A DNA stretch of 64,000 nucleotides from Mermis nigrescens (lineage: Eukaryota; Nematoda; Enoplea; Mermithida; Mermithidae), in assembly GCA_036768485.1 (NCBI GenBank), contig JAVLUZ010000223.1, forward strand, positions 4,915,893 to 4,979,892. Direction: 5' to 3'. Of this stretch, positions 35,520 to 47,500 are shown one piece after another. The notes below the pieces were generated by a model. It did no database searches, was not told where the DNA came from, and saw only the letters and a list, made by a program, of their open reading frames with translations. The position numbers and the translations under genes are program-made. Position 1 is the stretch's first letter. Each line of letters begins with the position of its first letter.

Positions 35520-38500
35520 GTAAATATTGTTTATTTTAGCTTCTATTTTGGATTTATGCTATTTGTCGTTGAGCGTGTTCACCAAACTAAAGGATTAATT
35601 GGATTATATTCAGAGTATAACCATGTGATACATAAATATTATAAGCTGAAACGTAAATATTGTTTATTTTAGCTTCTATTTTGGATTTATGCTATTTGTC
35701 GTTGAGCGTGTTCACCAAACTAAAGGATTAATTGGATTATATTCAGAGTATAACCATGTGATACATAAATATTATAATTTTAGTTTATATACCTCCTCGT
35801 GCATATGTATATTGAACCCTAAGGCAATTTGTTCTTATAACGATCGAATAGAAAGGAAATCTGCGGCACCCATTTTTCTATATCTTGCTAATTTGTAAAA
35901 TGAAAATTACGTTTAGGCTTGGTGCAAAAAAATTTGTCACTGTACTATATTCATGCACATACTCGAATAAATTAATTACGAATTTTACTCATAATTTTTT
36001 AACACGATTCCGTTTTCTTATATATGAATTGTCCAAATTGATACCGCATTGTTCCTTCATCTTTTTAGGTTTAAGTTTGTTTATTTAAATTCATGAGCTG
36101 CGAGGGCTCATAAAAGCTGATTGCAAGAAGTTTCGCTTAGACAACTAAATCTTATTCTCTTGATAACCCGCAGAGATCTGTATTGATATCGTATCTTCAA
36201 AATGCAAGCCTCAGTTACATATATTATTGCTAAGTCGCATTCATTCGTTATTCTGATTATATTAATATAACGATTAATTTAGGCGTCTAATTAATTTTCA
36301 GCCAATCAAGCTTATCCAGGAATATGACACAAATTCTGAATGCATTAGTTCGAAGCGATTTGTATGACAAGCGTCTCCGTCCGAATTACGGTGGTAAGCT
36401 ACATACTTAATCGAGAAAAATCAAAATTGTTGTCAATAAAATTCATTAATTTTTCAGGTCCTCCAGTATCCGTTAATATTACGATGCACGTATCGAGTTT
36501 AGGACACGTTTCAGAAGTTGAAATGGTATGTTAACTATTTTTCACAAGTAAACGCAAGAAATTAAATTGTATGTTTAACAAGCGATCTTTATGAAATTTT
36601 TCAGCTTCGTTTATCTCCTAAAAATTTTTTTGCAAGTTCTCTGAAAATTTTTTGCATGTTCTATAAAAATTCGTAGGCTAATGAAAAACTCAGAAAAATG
36701 TATAAATGATATATTATGGATTGACGTGCGGGGATAATTGTGAATTATTTTTGGCGTCTATGAGAGAGATAGAATGTAAGAAAATTTTAAAACAAAGAAG
36801 CGATGAGGGTCAACTTCAACTCTACAAGGAATTACGAACAAACCTTGGCATGCGGGGGGGGGTGGAGGAAGTTGCACCGCCAGAAGTTGAAAACTCCCAC
36901 AGATTACTGTATACCCTAGGATTCTATTCTAGTAACATTTTTGACGAGTTTTGACGATTTCACCCAATTGGACCTCCAGAATTATTCTTGCCGCTAATGT
37001 ACGAGTATGATTACAACAAGTATCTCCGTTCAATCGATGGTATAAGTATACATACTTTATTCGACAGGTTTAAGCAATGAAAACGCAGAATATAGATCCT
37101 TTCTACTTTAGTTTTTATTCGCTGATTTTTCTATATTTTATAATCAAAATTTGACTCAAAGTAAGGAAAATATAATAATCTTTTTGTATAGGATTATACG
37201 GTCGACATATATCTAAGACAAAGTTGGATGGATCCGAGGCTTACGTGGAAGAATATTCCTGTTGAAGAAATAACGATCAATGTCGAATACATGAAAAGCA
37301 TATGGGTTCCGGATACTTTCTTCCCGAATGAGAAGAAGGCGTTTTTTCACACTGCAACCACGCACAACAGCTTTCTGCGCATTACAAAGTTCGGAATGAT
37401 AACGACAAGTCAAAGGTGAACTGACTAGACATGCACGCAGGACCGGTTTGGGGATTAGACCTCCCAGAATGGAAAAATAAAATTTTGTCGGGAAAATGAG
37501 GCAAAACGAAAGCCAAAAACGGGTGAAAATTGAAAATTTACTTTAAAAAGCTTCAAATTGATCAGAAAATGTGTAATAACGTAGTTTTAATACTATTTCA
37601 GCTCTGATACCACTTTTCGAGGTCATTTACCATAAAATGCTCAACTTTTGACCCTTATTAGACCAGCTGACCACCCCTCGCAGATCGGTCATGCTGTGCA
37701 CTTTTGGAACTGACTTCAGTTACATTTGAAGTTAAATGATTATCTATCTCAGGATCATGGTTGCATCCTTTCGGAATTTCGATCGCATTCATCATTAAAA
37801 TGAACGATAAAATTGCCCAGGTACGATTGTAAAACAGAAGTATAGAATGAATTGTTTCAGTTTTTTAAAAATAAATCAGAAAGCGCATACTTTCACTTCA
37901 TCACGAATATTTACTTGAATAATTATTTTCCTTTTGCTATATTAATTTGCTTGTCATTATCATTTGCTTGTATGTTACTTACTGTATAGCTTGTCAACAT
38001 GTACTGCGTTGTACCTTTTGTCATGCAGTTGACAAAGTTGAGCTCAAGTTCAAGCTAAAGCTCGAGCTTAGCTAGGTTTGGATTCACAACGTTTCACAAT
38101 CAAATTCAGAATTTAGCTGAACACGAATTTACACCATTTTGTTCTTCCGATTACTGTCACAATTTTTAAACAATATTCTAAGACAATTGCTTTTCTCTAC
38201 TTTGTGATAGACTGAGAAAAACAAAGAATAATGAATTAAATAGAATTGATAGATGTAAAGAAGAGGTAAGAATGAGAAAGAAAGATTATGTAAAACGTTA
38301 AAAAGGTTAAAAATTGAAAGTTAAAATCTAATAGCTAAGAACTGCAAACAAAGAAATAGGTTTAAGCGATATGTAAATAAGAAATACGGGAGCAGTGAAA
38401 ACAAATAGAAATGATAGAGGTTCAGGAATTACGCTTTTATCCTACAATAGATCTCGTTAATTATCTCAATTTTATTTTTTATTAAATCTGTTGTTGAGCT

Positions 38501-41500
38501 TGGCTCATAAGGAACCTTACCAAACTAGCAACACGTGATTTGCCATAATTCCTTGTTAGTATTTTCCAGAATAATTCAGTTACTGCTTATAATTTTTAGC
38601 AGTTTTGCTGTATTTGTATACTTCAGTTCAACTGGAAAATTTTTCCTTTTTTTGAGCCTCTGCATGCAAGTTACAAAAAAGATGTAGGCATCTACTTTAG
38701 CAATAAAACGATGAATAAACAATTGCAGTTTCATATTTAAAACTGGTAAAGCTTAATTTTTCTAAGAATATGTGTCTGGAAAATAAGACTTTCTTAAAAA
38801 GTGGCTCTGCCGAATCTGAAATCCTTTTCTGCATCGGCCGGTTATCCTAAAAACATTGTCTAGAATGTTCTTAAAAAATCTAGGTATCATTCTTATAATA
38901 ACTTTCTGATTTTTTGAATTTGACGTTGAGATCGAACAAGGCCTACGAGACAGAAATGATTAATACCTACCATTAAGGGCCGATTGAGGGAGGGGAAGAT
39001 CGTGGCTGCCCCCACCTGTCTTCCAAAAAATATTTGGGTGCAATAAGGAATGCTTACGTATTTTTTTGATGATTTTAGCCTTTTTTATCATGATTTTTGA
39101 AATTTTTTCAAAAGTACTCAGTAGTGACATCAGTGACTTTTTTGGCGCTCCAAAAACCGTATTCTTACGTCAAAGCAGTGTTTTTGTACAGAAGAAAATT
39201 TTTTTCAGTCCTTACAGTGATTTTCCGAGTATTTTTCGACGCTTTATGTCGATTTTGGCCTTAATTTAGCGCCTTTTTTATAGACAATTTTCAAAAATTT
39301 TCTAAATTTCAATTTTTTTGCATCAAAAGCATCAGAAATGATTCTGCTGCCTATCAAAAGACGGAAAAAACCCTCAACTTTAAGCATAATGAACGGATTT
39401 TCCGGACAATTTTGGACGCTTTTCGGAAATGTTGGGTTTAGCCCCCAATCTGTTTAGAAAATCCCGGAACCTCCACTGCCTTCCATTATATTCTTCTTTT
39501 TCCTTTTTTAGATTAACCGTGACTGCTTCTTGCCCCATGGATCTGCATTACTTCCCGTTGGACTCGCAATTGTGCACACTTGAAATTGAAAGCTGTAAGA
39601 TATATTTTTAAGCAAGCACTCAAAGCTGAACACTATCTTTGTTTTTTATGTTAAGATGGATATTCTACTGATGATATACAATTGCAGTGGAAGAAAGTAA
39701 CCGGGGTGGAACCGGTTGATGTTGCCAAGGATTGCAAATTGCCTACGTTCCACTTACAACAGCCCTTATTATATGAAGAACGTGAAATAACTTTATCCAC
39801 GGGTAAGATTTTTCTACTAATAGACCCTCTCTTTGAGAACAGTCAAAAATAAAATTTGTTACAAGAATCAACGAAACTAATCGTTTTTAACTTTAAAAAT
39901 TATGATAATTGCGTTGACAAGCAGACATGTGCAGCATGTAAATCTGGGGGTCAGCGCCAAAAATTTTCAAAAATTGCCCTTCGGGCTAAAAACGATGGGT
40001 ACACGTCAAAAACACTGTCTTTACGTTTCGGGCAATGCTTATTCTTTCTGGAACATGAAAACAAAAAATCAAATGAAGTTAAACAAAAATAAAGTAAAAG
40101 AATGAAAAATAAACCAAAAAGTAAAATCAAAAATGAGTAATTTGACATTTTCGAGTCAAAAGTTGGCTAAAAATGCTGGGGTCAAAACCCCACCTAAACT
40201 CACCAAGAACACGTATGGTAACAAGTTATTCCATAGATAAAAATTGCTTTGTTGAATAAGTGAAAAAAGGTGGAATATATAATGGTGGAAAATACTGAGT
40301 GCGAATTTTCCAGGGGACAAACGATGCTTGGGGTTCAAACTTAGGGAGTGAATTGCGCGGGTGGACTGTGAAGCGGTGAGAAATGGCGGACAGATGCCAA
40401 ATTTTAACCCTACATCAATACTGAAATCTGTTTTTCGCGATTAAATTACTTTCAAAACTTAACCAAAAATTTGAAAATATAGCTAAATAAAATACTAAAA
40501 ATTGATAAATTGTTGATTTCTCAATTGCAAAAATATTTCCTATTGGTCATTTAATATGTATTAATAGAACGTATTGCTTATTTTCAGGAAGCTATTCAAG
40601 ACTGTCGTGCAAATTTGATTTCAGAAGAACACTCGGTTTTTACTGGATTCAAATTTATCAACCATCCATTCTTATTGTCACTATTTCATGGGTTACATTT
40701 TGGATAAACAGAGATTCAGCTCCTGCTCGAGTCACGCTCGGCATAATGACAGTTTTGACTATGACAACGCTTATGTCAACGACAAATCGTCAAATGCCGA
40801 AGGTAAATTTGTCCACTAAAATTAATTCTTTCAGATAAGTTACATGACCACACATGGGCATGGGGGTTTTAGGGGAGTATGCACTCCCAGAAGTTCGAAT
40901 ACCCCCAGAAACCAAAATACCCCCAGAATTCATTTTTGAAAATTCTTTTTTGTTTTTTTCGCAATTTTTGATGCCAATGTATAGAGCTCGATGAGAAACG
41001 TTGAAAATTGGTGTTTCTTCGCCATACCATCATTTTTAAGACTATTTTTTGACCTTTAAAAAATCTTGCACCCACCCCAGAATCTTAGTGTTGCTCACCT
41101 ATGTACAGGACATAGGCAAAACTGTTTATAAATTTAAGCTTTATTTCCTGAAATGAGAAAGTCAATGCCGTTGCTTACAATAAGCCTCTGAGCATTCATG
41201 GGCAGCAGCTAAATTCTGGGCGGTCTGATGGGCAAAGTTGTTAAAACTAACATTAAAAATTCAGCATGCAGACATTAGAGCGCACAACATTAGAGCGCTG
41301 ACATTAAAGCGCGCGACATTAGAGCACAACAACATTAGAGCGCGCGACATTAGAGCGCGCGACATTAGAGTACACGACATTAGAGCACGTGACATCAGAG
41401 TGCGCAACATTAGGGCAATGACATTAGAGCACGCGACATTAGAGGGTGCAACATTAAGACACCAACATTAGAGCGCACTACATTAGAGCACACAACATTA

Positions 41501-44500
41501 GGGCACTGACATTAAAGCGCGCGACTTTAGAGTGTGCAACATTAGGGCACCGACATTACAGCACACAACATTAGAGCGCGCAACATTAGAGCGCTCAACA
41601 TTAGAGCGCAACATTAGAGCACGCGATGTTAGAACACACGACATTAGAGCGCGTGACATTAGAGTGTACAACATTAGAGCAACAACATTAGAGCACGCGA
41701 CATCAGAGGGCGCAACATTAAGACACCAACATTAGAGCGCACTACATTTGAGCACACAACATTAGGGCACTGACATTGGAGCGCGCGACATTAGAGTGCG
41801 AAACATTAGGGCACTGACATTAGAGCGTGTGATATTAGAGTGCGCAACATTAGGGCAACAACATTAGAGTGCGCGACATTAGAGCGCACGACATTAGAGC
41901 GCGCAACATTAGAGCGCGCAACATTAGAGTGCGCGACATTAGAGCGCGCGACATTAGAGCGCACGACATTAGAGCACACAACATTAGGGCACTGACATTA
42001 AAGCGCCAACATTAGAGCACCAACATTAGAGTGTCAACATTAGAGCGCGCAACATTAGAGTGCCAACATTAGAGCATGCGACATTAGAGCGCATGACATT
42101 AGAGCGCGTGATATTAGAGCACGCGACATTAGAGCGTGCGACATTAGGGCACCAACATTAGAGCATGTGACATTAGAGCGCGCAACATTAGGGCAACAAC
42201 ATTAGAGTGTGTGACATTAGAGTGTGCGACATTAGAGCGTGCGACATTAGAGCGCGTGTCATTAGAGTGTGCAACATTAGAGCACGTAACATTAGAGCGC
42301 GCGACATTAGAGCGTGCGACATTGGAGCATGCAACATTAGAGCGCGCGACATTAGAGCACGTGACGTTAGAGCACACAACATTAGAGTGCGCAACATTAG
42401 AGCAACAACATTAGAGCACGCGACATTAGAGGGCGCAACATTAAGACACCAACATTAGAGTGCACTACATTAGAGCACACAACATTAGGGCACTGACATT
42501 GGAGCGCGCGACATTAGAGTGCGCAACATTAGGGCACCGACATTAGAGCGCACGACATTAGAGCATGCAACAATAGGGCAACAACATTAGAGCGCGTGAT
42601 ACGACATTAGAGCACACAACATTAGAGCGAGCAACATTAGAGTGCGTGACATTAGAGCGCGCAGCATTAGGGCACCAACATTAGAGTGTGTGACGTTAGA
42701 GCGCACAACATTAGGGCAACAACATTAGAGCGTGTGACATTAGAGCGTGCGACATCAGAGCGCGCGACATTAGAGCGCGCAACATTAGAGCGCGCGACAT
42801 TAGAGCGCGCGACATTAGAGCGCGCGACATTAGAGCGTGCAACATTAGATCATGCAACATTAGAGCACACGACATTAGGGCACTGACATTAGAGTGCCAA
42901 CATTAGAGCACCAACATTAGAGTGCTAACATTAGAGCGCGCAACATTAGAGTGCCGACATTAGAACACGCGGCATTAGAGCACATGACATTAGAGCACCA
43001 ACATTAGAGCGCAACAACATTAGAACGCATGACGTTAGAGCGCGCAACATTAGAGCGCTTGACGTTAGAGCGCACAACATTAGAGCACACAACATTAGGG
43101 CACTGACATTAGAGTGTGCTACATTAGAGCGCCAACATTAGAGCGCGTAACATTTAAGTTCCGACATTAGAGTGCACGACATTAGAGCACCGACATTAGA
43201 GCACCGACATTAGAGCGCACAACATTAGGGCACCAACATTAGAGCGCGCAACATTAGAGCGCCAACATTAGAGCCCGCAACATTAGAGTGCCAACATTAG
43301 AGCATGCAACATTAGAGCACCGACATTAGAGCGCCGACATTAGAGCGCAACAACATTAGAGCGCGCAACATCAGAGCGCAACAACATTAGAGTGTGTGAC
43401 ATTAGAGCACGCGACATTAGAGTGCGTAGAGTGTGCGACATTAGAGCGCAACAACATTAGAGCGCACGACATTAGAGTGTGCAATATTAGAGCATGAAAC
43501 ATTAGGGCACTGACATTAGAGCGCGCGACATTAGAGCGCCAATATTAGAGTGCGTGACATTAGAGTGCCAACATTAGAGCGCCGGCATTAGAGCGCAACA
43601 ATATTAGAGCATGCAACATTAGAGTGCAATGACATTAGAGCGTGCAACATTAGAGTGCGCAACATTAGAGTGCGTAGAGCGTGCGACATTAGGACATTAG
43701 AGCGCAACAGCATTAGAGCGTGCAACATTAGAGCGCACACTATTAGAGTGTGCAACATTGAAGCGCAATGACATTAGTGCACATGACATTAGAGAGCGCG
43801 ACATTAGAGCGCGCGACATTAGAGCGTGCGACATTAGAGCGCACAACATTAAAGCGCCAACGTTAGAGCGTATATGCACTTGCGGATTTGAGGAGCCCCA
43901 TTGAGACCGAAATTTTTTTGAAAAATGCGAGATAAACAGAGAAAATGAGAAAGAAATGAAAGAACGAAAGAAAGAAAACGCTTCAAATAATTTGGAGCTT
44001 TTTCTTCCTTTCGTTCTTTCTTTTTATCATTTTTCAGTTATAACTTAAATTGAAATGGAAAATATCTCGATCAGAAAATATCAGATCCTTTCCTGAGGAT
44101 GAGAAGTCATTTTTTTGGTTCTATTATAATTTTTTGGTCCGCCCGTGCTCCCGTTTATACTCAAGGTCTCTGTAGAATATGCAATACACCATGCTTAATT
44201 GCTTAATTTTTTAAGAAATGCATTATCAAGTGATTTTTTTCTTCACTGCAAATTGCATTACTGATTGTATATTTCCATCTAGCACATTTGAAAAAATTGC
44301 AAGACGTAAGATTTTTTGGCACTGTACTGTTTTAAGGCAGCAGCTGAATTATGTTTCAAAAAAGCTGCCTGGCTTTAGAATTTTGTTGTACAGAAAATTC
44401 AATAACAGGTAGATAGAATGTCTTTTCTGCATAAAAACGACTTCGAGTTCAAGAAAATAATAGAGACTTGTTTTGGTATGAAAATCAAGCTGGTAGAATT

Positions 44501-47500
44501 TCAGCAAAAAATAGAGTGCACAAAAATTTTCGCGGTGAAAAAGATTTTTTTGGAATTTATGCACCGGTGCACAGGGACCCGTGCAGAAAAAAGCCTGAAT
44601 GTGAAGGTCATACTTGGTGGATGGAATGGAAGTTTGCTAATCATTAATGGAAATGTTGGTGAGGTGAGTTATGTAAATTTAAATTCAAATTTTAGTTGTG
44701 AGTTAGAATCCTTAATTTTTCATCGTTACCTTGTTTCTTAAAAACTTCAAGAACTCAAAATTTTCTGCTGCTCCGCCTCAGACCCCGTCAAGCGGTCCTT
44801 CAGCGTGTCCCCTGAAGCCCCAACCATATTTTCTTGGGTGCCTCGCGCCCTCCAGCATATTTTGTATACTTGACCATTTTATAGCTCTGCCAGAAGTGTA
44901 AATTTATGTGCTACCACATGTATGCGACGCTTTGGCATTTTAAGTGCAGATTAGAAGGCAAAATGCATTTTTGATAACTTCTGTGACAAGCAAGTTATTC
45001 AAAAACTTTTCAAAAATTTTTCAGAAAAAAATGTCACATCAAAATTCACTTAGGAGCAGCCAGAACAGTGCAGAAAAGCTTAAAAATGCGTTTAAAATCG
45101 TATCAAAAGTCAATTAGGAGCAGCCAGAACTGTGCAGAAGAGTATAAAAATTGCTTTACAAAACAAAAGAAACCGCATGCATTTATCACTACCTGATACC
45201 GAGATATTCATGCGTAGGTACTCAGCTTTGCCCCATTAAGAAAACTGTATCGATTCTGAATCGGAAAGCATGTAAATCGTTCGATTCTGAATCGGAAAGT
45301 ATATAAATCGTTGCAAATAGTCTCTCGAGTGCAAGACACAATAGGACTTTTTTCCTCGTTTTGTCCGTATCTCCGGCGAATTATTTAATTTATCAGCATA
45401 AAAGTTTTGTAAAGTTACGTGAAAACATCTAAATGGCAGCGCTGTAATGTCGCTGCGCTCTAATGTCGCTGCGCTCTAATGTCGGCGCTCTAATGTCGCT
45501 GCGCTGTAATGTCGGCGCTCTAATGTCGTGCGCTCTAATGTCGGCTCACCTGAAAATTCAATTCTGGGTTTTATCGATGCTTAAAGGGTTTTCAGATTCT
45601 AGGGCTGTAAACTGCTTTCAAACCTTCCACGCCCATGTGTGCCTCTGAGGACCTATTCCTTATTAGTCATGTGTGCATGTATGCATGAAGACTAAAATCG
45701 TTACAATCTCTACTATTTTCAATTCCTTAGATGCAAAATTATGTATTCCGCACGCGCTATAAAAATAAAAATATTAACTTAATTTTTGGCATTTAGACTT
45801 CTGTTGTTCAAATAAATTCATTCAATAGGGTTCTTTAATTTGTATTCAACCGGAATATTTTACTCTGAAATTTTGAGAAGTTAGACATTTATTTCTTCTG
45901 TCAGCTCATTTGGACAAAAAGTTAATTTATGGCAAACATTCTATCCTGATTTTGTGAACGTAAGTTTCAAGAAATGGAGTGAAAATACGAGAAGAGTGTC
46001 AACCTTGTGTCCTGGAAACCTTAAACTGATAAGGCGTTCGAATTTTTATCGATCAATGATTTTCATCATTTTACAATATTCGCATATGTGTTGTAGCATT
46101 TTCTGAAATTTTCTTTAACTTCGTATCACTCAACCGGAATGATTCCCTCTGTAACCGAATTTTTGTTTAGCCCACTTTTTTAACGCTTGGTCTCAGCTTT
46201 ATTTCCTGTTTTAGTCCCTGTAGTCTGTCGAATTGTAGCCTGAAGTGCTTTTTAGGTCAGCTATGTGAAAGCAGTGGACATTTACCTGGTAGTCTGCTAC
46301 GTGATGGTATTCGCCGCCTTGCTAGAATATGCAGTCGTTAGCTATTCGAATAAAAAGAAGCAGGACATTAATAAAAGGCGACAGCAGGTGGACAAAAAAC
46401 CGGAAGCAAAAACCCAGGTTCAAGAAACGGGTCCTTCTAGGAGCCTATTTAACATTCAACAATCAACGAAAATAACGCCGTTCGATTCATCCGGCGGTTT
46501 AGTGCAGCGTCATCCTGGCTGCAAAAATTTAGTATACTTTTTTGTCATTTTTTTAAAATGGATTTAACGCCACATCTCTCTATTGAGAAAAGCAATTAAG
46601 TAAGTTTGCAGTACCTACATCTTCTCGTAAAGCTGCAGATGTGTTTGGTTACTAAGGCGCATGTACTTCTCTCTGTAATAATATTTTGAGATTTTCAAAC
46701 TTCAAAATTTAATTCAATCGATCTACCACTTCACATATGATCATAGGTGAATAGCACCAAAATTCTGGGGGTGGCAAAAAGGTAAAAAAATTGTCTTCAA
46801 AATGGTGATATGCACACCTGGGCGTGGGGAGGGGTTTGGGGGAGTATGCACCCCCCAGAAACCAAAATACCCCCACCCAGAATTCAATTTTTGAAAATTT
46901 TTTTCGTTTTTTTCGCAATTTTTTGATGCCAATGGATAGTGCTTGACGAGAAACGTCGAAAAATGGTGTTTTTATCACCATACCACCATTTGTAAGGCCA
47001 TTTTTTGACCTTAGAAAAATCTTGCACCCCCCCAGAAATTTCTTGCTGCCCACGTATGATGATATGGCAAAAAACAATTTTTAACGTTTCTCATCGAGCA
47101 CTATCCATTGGCATCAAAAATCGCGAAAAAATCTCAAAAATTGAATTGGGGGAAGGGGCTGTTTTGGTTTCTGGGTGGGCCCCCCACAACCCCCCCACCC
47201 CGACGCACACGTGTGCATATGATTTCATCTGTGAACTGCTTGATCGTCTACATATATATTCAGCATGGGAATTTTGGGGGGAAGGGTTCAGGCCCAAAAA
47301 CTTTTAAAAAAGTGCCTTTTCTGGCCAAAAACCGATGGGTACACATCAAAAACACTTTTTGACGTTTCGGACAATGATTGTTCTTTCTAGAACATTCAAA
47401 GAGATTTGAAAAATTCGCGTAAATTGAACAAAATGTTGTCAAAGCGCCAAAAATTTAAGGCTTTTGAGCTAAAAATGAGCTAAAAACGCTTAAAAATGTA

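Larger units (their letters stand above)
41193..45641. mobile_element. Giant MITE-1 copy with internal satellite, 4449 bp
   Basis: CCTCTGAG is exactly duplicated at 41185-41192 and 45642-45649. The left 75 bases (CATTCATGGGCAGC onwards) and the right 95 bases (through ACGCCCATGTGTG) are a normal MITE-1 left and right half. Between them are a 2.6-kb satellite, about 1.55 kb of unrelated sequence, and a short inverted piece of the same satellite. It lies in the intron between M2 and M3 of gene B. Confidence 0.82.

Noticed and set aside
41270..43870. Array that might suggest CRISPR
   Set aside because: Units are only 15-16 bp without unique spacers, and the context is eukaryotic.
41238..43879. 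Many reading frames with LERAT, IRARD or LMSRA peptide repeats on both strands
   Set aside because: They are translations of a 15-bp minisatellite, open in several frames at once, with no start context or other coding signal.
44218..44741. Possible small gene in the satellite-bearing element
   Set aside because: Frames overlap on both strands, no family is recognisable, and no splice or start context supports one over the other.
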